Translations under genes and position numbers: made by a program
Notes under the pieces: model-generated
What the model was told of the DNA's origin: nothing
What the model saw: the letters and a program-made list of their open reading frames with translations, nothing else
Database searches by the model: none
Source: Bacteroides sp.
GTDB taxonomy: Bacteria > Bacteroidota > Bacteroidia > Bacteroidales > Bacteroidaceae
Reading direction: 5' to 3'
DNA: 64,000 bases
NCBI GenBank assembly: GCA_021202275.1
Contig: JAJQDI010000018.1
Coordinates: 140,516 to 204,515 of the forward strand
Shown: one piece after another, positions 20,535 to 31,160 of the stretch
Layout: every line of letters starts with the position of its first letter
Position numbering within the stretch: the first letter of the stretch is position 1

Positions 20535-20655
20535 CAACCTTTGCAAGGTTGGATGCTGTAGACCTGTTTACCCGGGGTAGTTTTGTCTCGCTTCACTAAC
20601 GTTCCGCTCTCCAAAAGCGACCCCCGGCTACTGATCTATCCCCTTCGGGGAATGC
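20535..20655. ncRNA. Putative structured intergenic element
   Basis: CAACCTT-tgc-AAGGTTG hairpin, TCGCTT...AAGCGA stem, CCCCTTCGGGG hairpin within 120 bp in a gene-poor ~1 kb gap. Confidence 0.4.
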
Positions 20656-20947
20656 AGAGAACAGGCTGAGATGAAACGCAGGATCAGACTGGTAGATATC
20701 CGGGAAGCGAAAAACAGGAAACACAAAAACTCCTGATTTTCTTAGCATGAGGGCTATGCGGATGGTAGGTGAAAGCAAGAGCTACACAATACCTGGAAGA
20801 GATAGAATAAATTGTAATGTTTTTCTTCCAATGAGTTCTGAAGAAAGGTTGCGACAAAAATGTTCTATTAGTAACCATTCTTGCCTGCAGCGGTTAACAA
20901 ATTGTTCCGGTTTGGTTACCAAAACTGTTCCATTAGCGAACTATCAA

Positions 20948-20980
20948 AAAAGGAGAGCAACCCTGTAGCTACTCTCCTTT
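20948..20980 (-). terminator. Terminator hairpin of the PLP aminotransferase
   Basis: AAAGGAGAG...CTCTCCTTT stem 3' of the minus-strand gene. Confidence 0.65.
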
Positions 20981-21017
20981 GATATCACATTTTACTTTTT
21001 AGATAACAGCCGTACGA

Positions 21018-22211
21018 TCAGGCTAGTTTACCCAATGCTTCCGCGATCCGACGCATAGCTTCCACAATGTTCTCATCGCTGGTAGCATAACTCATACGGA
21101 TACATTCCGGAGCGCCGAAAGCAGCACCGCCCACACAAGCCACATGTCCTTCTTCGAGCAGGTACATAGCCAGGTCTCCTGCATTCTCTATTTTTTTGCC
21201 TGCGAACGATTTTCCGAAATAAGAACTGCATTTAGGGAACAAGTAGAAAGCACCTTGTGGTACATTCACTTCCAGCCCGGGAATCTCCTTCGCCAGCTTC
21301 ACGATCAGATCGCGACGACGTTCAAATGCTTCGCGCATCTCTGCCACAGGCTTCTGTGTGCCGACGTACGCTTCTACCGCGGCCATCTGGGAAACAGAGC
21401 AGGGACCGGATGTATATTGCCCCTGCAAGGTGTTGCAGGCAGATACGATCCACTGCGGTCCGGCAATGAAACCGATGCGCCAGCCAGTCATCGCATAGGC
21501 CTTGGACACTCCGTTCACGATCACTGTGCGGTCGAAAACCTCCGGAAATTGCGCAATACTCTGGTGCTTACCGATGTAGTTGATATGTTCGTAGATCTCA
21601 TCGGCAATAATGATCACCTGCGGGTAGTTGGCCAGCACAGCAGCCAGCCCGGCCAGTTCTTCCTGCGTATATACCGATCCGGTAGGATTGGAAGGAGAAC
21701 ACAGAATGATGGCTTTGGTCTTCGGAGTGATTGCTGCTTCCAGCTGCCCGGGAGTGATCTTGAAATCCTGCTCGATACCCGCGGTCACAATCACCGGAGT
21801 ACCCTCTGCCAGTTTCACCATCTCGGGATAACTCACCCAGTAAGGAGCCGGAATGATCACTTCGTCCCCGGCACCTACCAGCGCCAGTACGACATTGCAC
21901 ACAGATTGTTTGGCACCGTTGGCACAGGAGATCTGATTGGCCGTATATTCCAGACCATTTTCCTTTTTCAGCTTTTCTACGATCGCATTGCGCAAAGCCG
22001 GATAACCCGCCACGGGTGAATACCGGGAGAAGTTGTCGTCCACAGCTTTTTTCGCAGCTTCTTTGATGTGGTCAGGTGTGTTGAAGTCGGGTTCGCCGAC
22101 ACTCATGTTGATGACATCAATACCTTGTGCTTTGAGTTCATTGCTCTTCTGCGACATGGCAAGTGTCTCCGAGGGAGACAAGCTGTTTAAACGGTCTGAT
22201 AGTTGGTTCAT
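21018..22211 (-). CDS. Pyridoxal-phosphate-dependent aminotransferase (aspartate aminotransferase type)
   Basis: LSPSETLAMSQKSNELKAQGIDVINMSVGEPDFNTP; VNGVSKAYAMTGWRIGFIAGP. Confidence 0.95.
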   Translation of the reverse strand: MNQLSDRLNSLSPSETLAMSQKSNELKAQGIDVINMSVGEPDFNTPDHIKEAAKKAVDDNFSRYSPVAGYPALRNAIVEKLKKENGLEYTANQISCANGAKQSVCNVVLALVGAGDEVIIPAPYWVSYPEMVKLAEGTPVIVTAGIEQDFKITPGQLEAAITPKTKAIILCSPSNPTGSVYTQEELAGLAAVLANYPQVIIIADEIYEHINYIGKHQSIAQFPEVFDRTVIVNGVSKAYAMTGWRIGFIAGPQWIVSACNTLQGQYTSGPCSVSQMAAVEAYVGTQKPVAEMREAFERRRDLIVKLAKEIPGLEVNVPQGAFYLFPKCSSYFGKSFAGKKIENAGDLAMYLLEEGHVACVGGAAFGAPECIRMSYATSDENIVEAMRRIAEALGKLA

Positions 22212-22309
22212 TTTAATTTAGGTTTGATTGAATGAATTTGCTTGCAAAATAAATGATATTTTCCGATATAGGAAAGTAAACTCCCGGATATCCTCTCTTT
22301 TTTCTGCAA

Positions 22310-23008
22310 TTATCTTCTGTTTCCTAACAATCTGAGCAGATAAAGGAACAGATTGATAAAATCGAGATAGAGGGCCAGTGCTCCCATCAAAGCGATCTTG
22401 CGGGTAGTATCGTTGACCTCTACCCCTTCACTCAACAACATTCTTTTGATCTTCTGGGTATCGTAGGCAGTGAGCCCGACAAAGATGATCACTCCCGCGT
22501 AAGAGAGAATATAGTATAAAGTCTCACTCTTCATAAAGAGGTTGACAACGGTAGCAATGATCAGTCCGATCAGAGCCATGAACAACAGGCTACCCAGCGA
22601 ACTGAGGTCTTTTTTGGTAAAATAGCCGATCAGGCTCATGGCCGCAAACGTCCCGGCAGTAATAAAGAAGGTAGAAGCAATGGACTCTGCCGTATATACC
22701 ATCATGATCACCGAAAGAGTGGCCCCGTTCAGGATAGAATAGACAATGAACATACAGGTGGCCGAAGTGAAACTGAGTTTGTTGATACGGGCAGACAAAT
22801 ACCAGACCAGTGCCAGTTCGGCGATCAGCAATCCCCACCACACCATCTGATTGGTAAAGATCATCCGCTGAATGGCGTAAGAGTCTGAAACGATCAGGGC
22901 GGTGAGCCCGGTGATCGCCAAAGCCATCGTCATCCAAAGATATACATTGCGAAAAAGCGCTACCTGCGCACTTCTCTGATAAGCATCTGCTATTGTTTTG
23001 ATTTCCAT
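22310..23008 (-). CDS. Bax inhibitor-1 / YccA family membrane protein
   Basis: 232 aa, multiple TM; GVIIFVGLTAYDTQKIK; ALYLDFINLFLYLLRLLGNRR. Confidence 0.93.
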   Translation of the reverse strand: MEIKTIADAYQRSAQVALFRNVYLWMTMALAITGLTALIVSDSYAIQRMIFTNQMVWWGLLIAELALVWYLSARINKLSFTSATCMFIVYSILNGATLSVIMMVYTAESIASTFFITAGTFAAMSLIGYFTKKDLSSLGSLLFMALIGLIIATVVNLFMKSETLYYILSYAGVIIFVGLTAYDTQKIKRMLLSEGVEVNDTTRKIALMGALALYLDFINLFLYLLRLLGNRR

Positions 23009-23034
23009 AATGCTGAAGATTTATTTACAACTAA

Positions 23035-24249
23035 TTATTTATTCAGGTGCAGGGTATGTCCCATTCTCTCTTTTTTGGTACGGAGGTACTTTTCATTGTA
23101 AGGGTTGGGAGTGATCTCTATGCCTATATTTTCCGTGATCTCCAATCCATAGGATTCCAGTCCGACACGTTTCACGGGATTGTTAGTCATCAGTTTCATC
23201 TTACCCACACCCAGTTCGCGCAGGATCTGAGCTCCTACTCCGTAATCCCGCTCATCCGGGTCAAATCCCAGATGAAGATTCGCATCTACCGTATCAAGTC
23301 CCTCTTCCTGTAATTTATAGGCCGCCATTTTATTCATCAGGCCGATGCCGCGTCCCTCCTGGTTCATATAGATGATCACTCCTTTACCGGCCTCTTCGAT
23401 CATCTCCATAGCCTTATGCAGCTGTTCTCCACACTCGCAACGGCAGGAACCCAGAATATCTCCTGTCATACAAGAAGAGTGCACACGCACCAGGATCGGT
23501 TCGTCCGGTTCCCAGGTTCCTTTGAACAGAGCAATATGCTCCATATTATTGGATTTCTGACGGAACGGGATCAGGCGGAAGTGCCCGTACTGGGTAGGCA
23601 TATCCACTTCTACCCCTTTTTCTACGGAAGATTCATGTTGCAGGCGATAAGCGATCAGATCCTTGATGGAGATGATCTTGAGATCAAACCGCTTTGCCAC
23701 TTCCATTAACTGCGGCAAACGTGCCATCGTACCATCTTCGTTGATGATCTCTATCAGCGCGCCCGCCGGATAGAGTCCGGCCAGACGTGCCAGATCCACA
23801 GTAGCTTCCGTATGCCCGGCCCTGCGGAGCACCCCACGCGAACGAGCGCGTAACGGATTGAGATGCCCCGGACGTCCCAGATCAACAGGTTTGGTCGACG
23901 GATCGGCCAGTGCGCGGATAGTAGCCGCCCTGTCATGCATGGAAACGCCGGTCGTACAGCCTGGCAACAGGTCGACGGTGACGGTAAAAGGAGTTTCATA
24001 AATGGAGGTGTTGGCCGAGACCTGCATGTCCAGCTCCAGTTCCCGGCAACGCTCCTCAGTAATAGGAGCACATAGCACCCCGCGCCCGTGAGTCATCATG
24101 AAATTTACTTTTTCAGGAGTGATCTTCTCGGCCGCGATAATGAAATCCCCCTCATTCTCCCGGTCTTCATCGTCGACCACGATCACAAATTTCCCTTCAC
24201 GGAAATCTTCGATCGCTTCTTCTATGGTATGTAATCTGATATCTTCCAT
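23035..24249 (-). CDS. ribBA: 3,4-dihydroxy-2-butanone-4-phosphate synthase / GTP cyclohydrolase II
   Basis: [58 protein letters not shown]. Confidence 0.95.
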   Translation of the reverse strand: MEDIRLHTIEEAIEDFREGKFVIVVDDEDRENEGDFIIAAEKITPEKVNFMMTHGRGVLCAPITEERCRELELDMQVSANTSIYETPFTVTVDLLPGCTTGVSMHDRAATIRALADPSTKPVDLGRPGHLNPLRARSRGVLRRAGHTEATVDLARLAGLYPAGALIEIINEDGTMARLPQLMEVAKRFDLKIISIKDLIAYRLQHESSVEKGVEVDMPTQYGHFRLIPFRQKSNNMEHIALFKGTWEPDEPILVRVHSSCMTGDILGSCRCECGEQLHKAMEMIEEAGKGVIIYMNQEGRGIGLMNKMAAYKLQEEGLDTVDANLHLGFDPDERDYGVGAQILRELGVGKMKLMTNNPVKRVGLESYGLEITENIGIEITPNPYNEKYLRTKKERMGHTLHLNK

Positions 24250-24274
24250 ATCTTGCTATATTTAATTCGTATAT

Positions 24275-26218
24275 TTAATTGTGGGTAGGTTCCGGATTTA
24301 ACAGGGAGTTCACCACAATGACCTTCACCTGGTCATTGGTGCGAATGATCTTTTCCAGATCTTTGTACAGACGAATGCGGAAAGCCCAGATGCGGAAATA
24401 GAAAAACAACCCCACCGGGAAGACGATCCCCAGAGCCAGATTGAGCCCATACCGCTGAAAAGGCCGTTTGTGCGCGTTCGACGGAATGATGGGATAATTC
24501 TTGAGCGTATCCAGTAAGGTATAAGAAGTGGTATTGGACATCTCTTCCAGCATACTTTCCAACTGTTCATTGATGGCTTCTATACCATGATCCTTAATGT
24601 CTGTGGTCCAGAGTGTCACATAGTTGGGAGCCTTAAGCAGCTTGTTTTCCCTGAGATAAACCCTGCACGCTTCCGTCAGAACATCCAGCCGGCCGGGAAG
24701 GTTCACATAGTCCGGAACGTGGATGATCACCTCTTTCCGGTAGAAATGACGCACCCCTCGTATACCGATCACCTTTTTGATCCAGGCCAGGTATACATCT
24801 GCGTTGAATACAACGGAATCCTTATTCGATTTATAGGTAAGAAATGCCCCCAGAGGCGCCAGCACTGCCGTACTGGTCCACATACCCATCCATACGATCC
24901 ATTTACCGTCACGGGCCATTTTATATCCTGTATTGTTGATGATGTAATAAATAATAAAGATCAATACGGAGATCACCACCGGCATTCCAAGCCCTCCTTT
25001 GCGGATGATGGCCCCCAACGGGGCACCGATAAAGAAGAAGATCAGACAAGCCAGCGAGAGGGTGATCTTTTCATGCCAGGAGGTCTTGTGCCTGCGGATA
25101 CTCTGATCGTTCTGCTTGATGGTGAAACTTTTGAAATTCCAGTCGTTCTTAAGGCTCTCCGCGCGGCTGGTGGCAGTAGTCATAAACTTTTGCTTCTGTG
25201 CCAGTGTGGAAGCCAGGAACAGACTATCCACATCATACTCTCCAAGATGAGCTTCCCGGATGCGGACGGTATCTTCTTTACTCAGGTTAGAGACCGGACG
25301 GTAACTGCTGGTGGCGGCATCCGTATAATATTTGCGACCGATGCTATCGGTGACGTGGTTCATGGAGTCTATATCCGCCTGGAGCATCTTCATATTCTTA
25401 CTGCTGGACTGATTGCCCATCACACTGGCATCTACCATATTGAATTCCGCGTCAAATTCAATGATCGAATGTTTCTCCCGGAAGGTTTCCCGGCGGTAGG
25501 GAGCATTCTGAGCATTCATGCCACCTTGTTGCTGGGATAGGTTGGAGAACATCTCTCCGTCATACAACCTCAGATAGAGGTGCTGCTTGTCTGCCGTCAT
25601 CTCGAGCCTGCCCGAGTCGGCCACAATGATATCGGCGTTCTCAAATCCCTGGGAGACATTGTAGATCGTCACATCATACAACACTCCGGTCTTCCGGTTC
25701 TTCTTCTTGACATAGAGGTTATAACCGTCGATCTCATCATAGAACACACCCTCGGGAATATCCAGTTCCGGCGATTTCTGTTTCATGGAGATCAACAGGG
25801 TCCATAGCTTCACAGAAGACTGTGGGCCGATCACGTTCTGAAAAAAGAAGGACATACAACAGAGGAACGTAACAAAGATAATGAGAGGACGCATGATGTT
25901 GAGCAACGATATACCGGCCGCTTTCATGGCAAGCAACTCATACCGCTCTCCGAAATTACCAAAAGTGATCAGCGAAGCCAACAGAATGGCCAACGGCAGT
26001 GAGGTGGGCACCAGGGTGACCGCGGAATAGAAAAAGAACTCTCCCAACACACTCATCTCCAAACCTTTCCCAACCAGTTCATCCACATATTTCCAGAGGA
26101 ACTGCATCATGAAAATGAAAAGGCAAATGAAAAAGGTGGCAACGAAGAGCAACAGGAAGCTCTTTAGGACAAATATATCTAATTTTTTTATGCGTAGCAT
26201 CTTACTGTTCACATGCAA
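24275..26218 (-). CDS. LptF/LptG (YjgP/YjgQ) permease
   Basis: MLRIKKLDIFVLKSFLLLFVATFFICLFIFMMQFLWKYVDELVGKGLE...LPLAILLASLITFGNFGERYELLAMKAAG. Confidence 0.9.
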   Translation of the reverse strand: MHVNSKMLRIKKLDIFVLKSFLLLFVATFFICLFIFMMQFLWKYVDELVGKGLEMSVLGEFFFYSAVTLVPTSLPLAILLASLITFGNFGERYELLAMKAAGISLLNIMRPLIIFVTFLCCMSFFFQNVIGPQSSVKLWTLLISMKQKSPELDIPEGVFYDEIDGYNLYVKKKNRKTGVLYDVTIYNVSQGFENADIIVADSGRLEMTADKQHLYLRLYDGEMFSNLSQQQGGMNAQNAPYRRETFREKHSIIEFDAEFNMVDASVMGNQSSSKNMKMLQADIDSMNHVTDSIGRKYYTDAATSSYRPVSNLSKEDTVRIREAHLGEYDVDSLFLASTLAQKQKFMTTATSRAESLKNDWNFKSFTIKQNDQSIRRHKTSWHEKITLSLACLIFFFIGAPLGAIIRKGGLGMPVVISVLIFIIYYIINNTGYKMARDGKWIVWMGMWTSTAVLAPLGAFLTYKSNKDSVVFNADVYLAWIKKVIGIRGVRHFYRKEVIIHVPDYVNLPGRLDVLTEACRVYLRENKLLKAPNYVTLWTTDIKDHGIEAINEQLESMLEEMSNTTSYTLLDTLKNYPIIPSNAHKRPFQRYGLNLALGIVFPVGLFFYFRIWAFRIRLYKDLEKIIRTNDQVKVIVVNSLLNPEPTHN

Positions 26219-26346
26219 TTAAGATACAAAATTAGCATAAAAAAAAGCAGGGAAGGAAATTTTTAATTGAAAGTTAATCCCAGGCCACTCCGTTTTTTCG
26301 AAAGATACATATTTTTATCTTTTTTTGACCACTTCCCGCTTTTCGG

Positions 26347-26745
26347 TCAGAAACCGCAGGTACGCCGCAAGGTATCTATCTGTGAGTCCCACAGTTCTTT
26401 CAGATCTTCGACTTCGTCGGGCTCGGCAAAATCCGTAATTTCCAGGACATAATCGTTGGTCAGTTCATTATTTGTCATTTTCAGCTCAAAGTAGTACTGT
26501 TCGGCCACTTCATCCAGCCAACGGAAGCGGATATAGGAATAGGCGCGGATCGCTATGATCTCAGCCTGTCGTTCTTCAGTCCTCCCCCAATGAAAAGTCA
26601 CATTCTTATCACGTGAATCCACTTTGTCGGCAAACCAGTCTTCCAGACCCGAAGGAGTACTGATCGCCGCCCATATTATATTTTTAGAGGTTGCATTCAA
26701 AAGATATTCCAAATGTATCTTCTCTTTCTTCATAACTCGTTCCAC
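26347..26745 (-). CDS. START-like / AHSA1-fold domain protein
   Basis: LEYLLNATSKNIIWAAISTPSGLEDWFADKVDSRDKNVTFHWG. Confidence 0.75.
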   Translation of the reverse strand: MERVMKKEKIHLEYLLNATSKNIIWAAISTPSGLEDWFADKVDSRDKNVTFHWGRTEERQAEIIAIRAYSYIRFRWLDEVAEQYYFELKMTNNELTNDYVLEITDFAEPDEVEDLKELWDSQIDTLRRTCGF

Positions 26746-26963
26746 TATTTAGATTGTGCGGGCCAAGATAATTGTTTTTTTCTAATTACCTTGTATTTCC
26801 ATTGAAAATAATTTATTTTTCATCCTTCCCCTTTACACCTTTATCAGGATCGGAACAGATACGACCGGATATATATACTCTCATAAAATCGGAAAAATAA
26901 GTTTGCATATTTTGGAAATTTCATAAAAACCTCTATCTTTGCACCCGCAATCACAAAATTGAG

Positions 26964-27037
26964 GGCGCGATAGCTCAGCCGGTTAGAGCGCATGATTCAT
27001 AATCATGAGGTCCCCAGTTCAATCCTGGGTCGCGCTA
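26964..27037 (+). tRNA. tRNA-Met (CAT anticodon at 26998-27000)
   Basis: Cloverleaf: GGCGCGA/TCGCGCT acceptor, CATGA TTCATAA TCATG anticodon arm, CCCAG TTCAATC CTGGG T arm. Confidence 0.96.
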
Positions 27038-27038
27038 C

Positions 27039-27082
27039 AAAAAAGGCCCGGAGATTCTGAAAACAGAATTTCCGGGCTTTTT
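27039..27082 (+). terminator. Intrinsic terminator after tRNA-Met
   Basis: AAGGCCCGGA GATTCTG aaaa CAGAATTTCCGGGCTTTTT hairpin plus T-run. Confidence 0.85.
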
Positions 27083-27136
27083 GTTATAAATACACACGGG
27101 AAATCAACAGCGCGCAGACAGGAACCTCCGCCTCTC

Positions 27137-30100
27137 TCAGGCACCTTCCTTTTTCTCCAGCGACTGATAGATCACTTCCTGTATTCGCTTACGTATTCCC
27201 AGCTTGGAGAGTTGATTGGTCACCGTAGAAGGATAGGTACGATTACTGAGAAAAACATATACCAGCTCATTGTCCGGATCTACCCAGACACACGTACCCG
27301 TAAAACCGGTATGTCCATATACGGAAGCCGGCGCGGCAGCGGCACACGGACTACGCTCCGGATTCCTGCGATCGGGCTTATCAAAACCGAGACCACGCCG
27401 GCTGCGGGAAGAAGTTCCTGTTGTAAAAAGTCTGCAAGTCTCCTCTCCCAGATAGCGTTTTCCACGGTATTCTCCTCCGTTGAGCAGCAACTGGGAGATC
27501 TGAGCCACTTCCGTAGCCGTAGAGAAAAGCCCGGCATTGCCGGAAATACCCCCCTGAAAAGCGGCTGCTTCATCGTGAACATACCCATGTATGGTAGTCT
27601 TACGCACAAAACGATCTATTGCCGAAGGCACGATCTCTTCTTTTTCAAAATAACGCAAAGGAAGATAAGATGTACGCCGGAGTCCCATCGGATCGAAGAA
27701 CTCACGCGCCAGAAAGGTATCCAGCGGAGTGCCGGTCAACTGCTCCACCATCTGCTGCAGCAGGATGAAACCGATGCAACTATATACATATTTCTTCTCT
27801 CCCAGCCTGGAAGAAACTATCTTGCGGTTGATCTCTGCCTGGAACGACCGGTCGACCCACATGCTATCCACCACATGCAGGGTATGCGTATCGGTACGTA
27901 CCGGAGAAACAAGCCCTTTCCTGAAAGAGAAATGAGGATTGGCCCATACCCGGCTCGCCAGCTGCAGGGGGTGTGTAGCATCGCGTTTGGCACTCAGCAA
28001 AGTGCCCGGATAACTATCTGTATCTATTCCTTCTCTGTAGAAAGGGATGCTGGAAACAAGGCCCGATTCGTGAAAGAGAAGTTCCCGGATGGTGATATTC
28101 TCTTTATTGGTCCCTTTCAGGTAGGGAAGGTGATCGCTTACCTTATCCGTCAGATTGAACAGACCTTTATCATATACCTTCATGACAGCCAATAGCGTAC
28201 CGACCATCTTACTCAGCGAAGCGACATCGTACATATCTTCCCGTTCCACCTGCGCGCTTCCCTTACCGGCATGAGTACCAAACGCCTTATTATACATCAT
28301 CTTACCCTCTTTGAGTACAACCACCTGGCAACCCGGATAAGCATCTTTGGAGATACCTTCCAGAGCAATCTCATCGATCCGGTCGAGAACAGCCGGGTTC
28401 ATCCCATACTCTTCGGGAAGATAGACCGGAAGTTCGCCCACGGTCAGCGTGACTCCCTGTCCGGGACGAAAAAGGGATCCTACACTTGCAGAAAGCCTCC
28501 CGTCTAATGTAGCCTGCCCAAACAGGGCATCCGCCGTATGACGCTGTACATCGCGGTTGATAGAATGTGCCCAGATCACTGCGGATGCCTTAGAAAGAGC
28601 AGTTTCGATCTGCGTCATGGGTTTATTGGGAGTGAAAAAGACATAAGTGACCGGCTCGTCCCATTCGAAACGGTCAAAAAAGGTCTGATAAGCCGTCAGC
28701 TGTGTAGCCGTCACACAAACCACAATGCGTTTACAGGCTTTCATGCGTTGTATCAACTGATCCGAAGCCGACGCGCTCAACCCGCCGGCAAGCTGAAAAC
28801 GTCTGACCGGAGCGTATTGCTCCAGAGATCTGATGAAAGTCTCCGCATCCGAAGCACCTCCCACCTGCAACACCGCAACACTCTCCTCCTCCTGCACATC
28901 CAGAGGCAACACCCTGTCTTTATTGACGATCAGGGTCACAGCCGCCTGTTGCAACCGCCGGATCAGGTCGGTTGCCTGCGGGGTATGGATCCGTTGTTCC
29001 AGACCAGACAACTGTATCTCCGGCTGGTCCGGCAAACCAAGCATATATTTATAGATAAGTACCTTCCGGCATTTCTCATTGATCTCCGCTTCGCTCAACT
29101 CTCCTTTCTCTATGGCTTTCAGTACAGCTTCTATCTCCGATTTCAGACGCGGAGGCGACAATACCATATCGTTCCCGGCTTTCAGAGCCTGCAGACTGGG
29201 ATTTTCATTGCCAGCCCCTTTCATCGCCAGCGCGTCGGTAAAGATAAGGCCACGGAAGCCCATCTCCTCTTTCAGCAATCCATGTACGATATTCCTGGAA
29301 AGGGAAGAAGGTCGTCCGGCCTCCGGCTCCAAGGCAGGAACTTCCAGGTGCCCCACCATGACACTGCCCAATCCCGCCCGGATCATCTGACGGAAGGGGT
29401 AAAGTTCTACACTATCCAGCCGTTCGCGGGAAAAAGGCAACACAGGCAAGGCATGATGAGAATCTACATCCGTATCTCCATGACCGGGAAAATGCTTGCT
29501 GACACTCAGTACACCTCCGCTTTCCAGACCGGTAGAATAGGCAATCACCTTGTCGGCCACCCGTTCCGGATCTTCGCCGAACGAACGGGTATTGATGACC
29601 GGATTGCGGGGATTGATGTTTACATCCGCTACAGGAGCAAAGTTTACATGTACCCCCATCTCCCGGCTCTGACGGGCGACTTCCTGTCCATACTCGTAGA
29701 TCAGACGATCGTCCTGTATACAACCCAGTATCATATTGCGGGGAAAGATAGGGGTGTTGCGCAAACGCATAGACAGTCCCCACTCGCCATCAAAAGTGAT
29801 CATAACGGGCACACTGGCCATCTCCTGCGCTTTATTGGTCAACTGAGCCTGATTCTCCATCAACCCTCCGGAAAAGAGCAAACCACCCACCTTATAGGTT
29901 TTCACAGCGTCCCGCAGCAACGCTTCATTCTGCCTGGTCTGTACGGGAGCTATCGTATAGACAAACAGCTGCCCTACTCTCTCTTTCAGACTGAGGGTGT
30001 TGAATACCGAGTCTACCCACTGCCGGCATTGTTCATCCCGCGAAGCCTTGTTGAGGATCAGAGGTTCGACCTGCGCGGAAAGCGACAACGTAAAAAAGAA

Positions 30101-30145
30101 GAAGGTGAAGGCTGATAAAAGGGAACAGAGAAATTTCCGGTTCAT
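27137..30145 (-). CDS. GH3 (NagZ-like beta-N-acetylhexosaminidase) fused to class C beta-lactamase-type serine hydrolase
   Basis: 1002 aa; GH3 part (SVSKHFPGHGDTDVDSHHALP, FRGLIFTDALAMKGAG); C-terminal beta-lactamase fold (VASLSKMVGTLLAVM, YSCIGFILL). Confidence 0.93.
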   Translation of the reverse strand: MNRKFLCSLLSAFTFFFFTLSLSAQVEPLILNKASRDEQCRQWVDSVFNTLSLKERVGQLFVYTIAPVQTRQNEALLRDAVKTYKVGGLLFSGGLMENQAQLTNKAQEMASVPVMITFDGEWGLSMRLRNTPIFPRNMILGCIQDDRLIYEYGQEVARQSREMGVHVNFAPVADVNINPRNPVINTRSFGEDPERVADKVIAYSTGLESGGVLSVSKHFPGHGDTDVDSHHALPVLPFSRERLDSVELYPFRQMIRAGLGSVMVGHLEVPALEPEAGRPSSLSRNIVHGLLKEEMGFRGLIFTDALAMKGAGNENPSLQALKAGNDMVLSPPRLKSEIEAVLKAIEKGELSEAEINEKCRKVLIYKYMLGLPDQPEIQLSGLEQRIHTPQATDLIRRLQQAAVTLIVNKDRVLPLDVQEEESVAVLQVGGASDAETFIRSLEQYAPVRRFQLAGGLSASASDQLIQRMKACKRIVVCVTATQLTAYQTFFDRFEWDEPVTYVFFTPNKPMTQIETALSKASAVIWAHSINRDVQRHTADALFGQATLDGRLSASVGSLFRPGQGVTLTVGELPVYLPEEYGMNPAVLDRIDEIALEGISKDAYPGCQVVVLKEGKMMYNKAFGTHAGKGSAQVEREDMYDVASLSKMVGTLLAVMKVYDKGLFNLTDKVSDHLPYLKGTNKENITIRELLFHESGLVSSIPFYREGIDTDSYPGTLLSAKRDATHPLQLASRVWANPHFSFRKGLVSPVRTDTHTLHVVDSMWVDRSFQAEINRKIVSSRLGEKKYVYSCIGFILLQQMVEQLTGTPLDTFLAREFFDPMGLRRTSYLPLRYFEKEEIVPSAIDRFVRKTTIHGYVHDEAAAFQGGISGNAGLFSTATEVAQISQLLLNGGEYRGKRYLGEETCRLFTTGTSSRSRRGLGFDKPDRRNPERSPCAAAAPASVYGHTGFTGTCVWVDPDNELVYVFLSNRTYPSTVTNQLSKLGIRKRIQEVIYQSLEKKEGA

Positions 30146-30261
30146 GGTTTCGTTTATTTTCTATATCATCGTACCTGCGATACGACAAAGAATCAGTAAT
30201 TAAAAACAGGTATACCGTTCCTCCCCTGCCGGTACGACCTATCTGTGGGTCCATGCATGGA

Positions 30262-31122
30262 TCAGGGCAGCATCACATCCAGACGCCCTACATAGATGGA
30301 GTTCTTACCCATCTGAGTCACTAACACCTCTTTCCCATCGGCATTGGTGTAAGGTTCGGGACTTTCCAGATAGGTATGCGAATGGCCTCCGATAATGATG
30401 TCAATATTCCGGGACTGCACCGCCAGTACCTGATCCGAGTCGGGATTTGTCCGGGAAGACTTGTGGCCGAGATGGGACAGACAAATAACAATGTCACACC
30501 CTTCCTGGTTTTTCAGAAGATCGGCAATTTCATTGGCCACAGGTACCGGATCGTGATAGATCACTCCCTGACAGTTCTCGTCTGCTACCATTCCCCGGAG
30601 TTTTACACCCAGCCCCAGCACACCGATCTTTATCCCGTTACGTTCCAGAACCAGATAAGGCTTTACAAGTCCTTCCAATACGGTTCCCGTCACTTCGTAA
30701 TTGGAGCAGACAACCGGAAATTCCGCCATACGGTACAGACGGGCCAGGTTGTCCATGCCAAAGTCGAACTCATGATTACCTATGGTCACCGCATCGTACT
30801 TCATGGCATTCATCAATTTCACTTCCACATCCCCTTTGAACAGATTGTAATAAGGAGTACCCTGAGAGAAATCTCCACTATCAAACAAAAGCAGATCGGG
30901 ATGTTCCGCACGCATCCGGTTGATATAGGTAGCACGTCTCACATATCCTCCTTTACCAGCCGAACGGGTATCGGCCGAATTCACTTCCACGGGTTCTATA
31001 CGGCTATGCGAGTCATTGGTATGCAGAATGACAAGTTCCCGTTGTGCCCGGACAGGCAAAGAGAACAGCAGGCAGGAAGCCATACAGACAGAAAAAACGA
31101 ATGTATATATTTTCTGGTTCAT
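30262..31122 (-). CDS. 5'-nucleotidase/UshA-type metallophosphatase, N-terminal domain protein
   Basis: LVILHTNDSHSRIEP; DSGDFSQGTPYYNLFKGD; TIGNHEFDFGMDNL. Confidence 0.92.
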   Translation of the reverse strand: MNQKIYTFVFSVCMASCLLFSLPVRAQRELVILHTNDSHSRIEPVEVNSADTRSAGKGGYVRRATYINRMRAEHPDLLLFDSGDFSQGTPYYNLFKGDVEVKLMNAMKYDAVTIGNHEFDFGMDNLARLYRMAEFPVVCSNYEVTGTVLEGLVKPYLVLERNGIKIGVLGLGVKLRGMVADENCQGVIYHDPVPVANEIADLLKNQEGCDIVICLSHLGHKSSRTNPDSDQVLAVQSRNIDIIIGGHSHTYLESPEPYTNADGKEVLVTQMGKNSIYVGRLDVMLP

Positions 31123-31160
31123 ATCTTTTCTTTTTCAACTTCTATATGTAGCGTGTATAC

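Noticed and set aside
28538-30115. 525-aa plus-strand ORF
   Set aside because: Entirely antisense to the well-supported GH3/beta-lactamase gene; translation has no recognisable domain. Same reasoning applies to other long antisense ORFs (e.g. 58995-60245, 41728-42714, 43093-44151).
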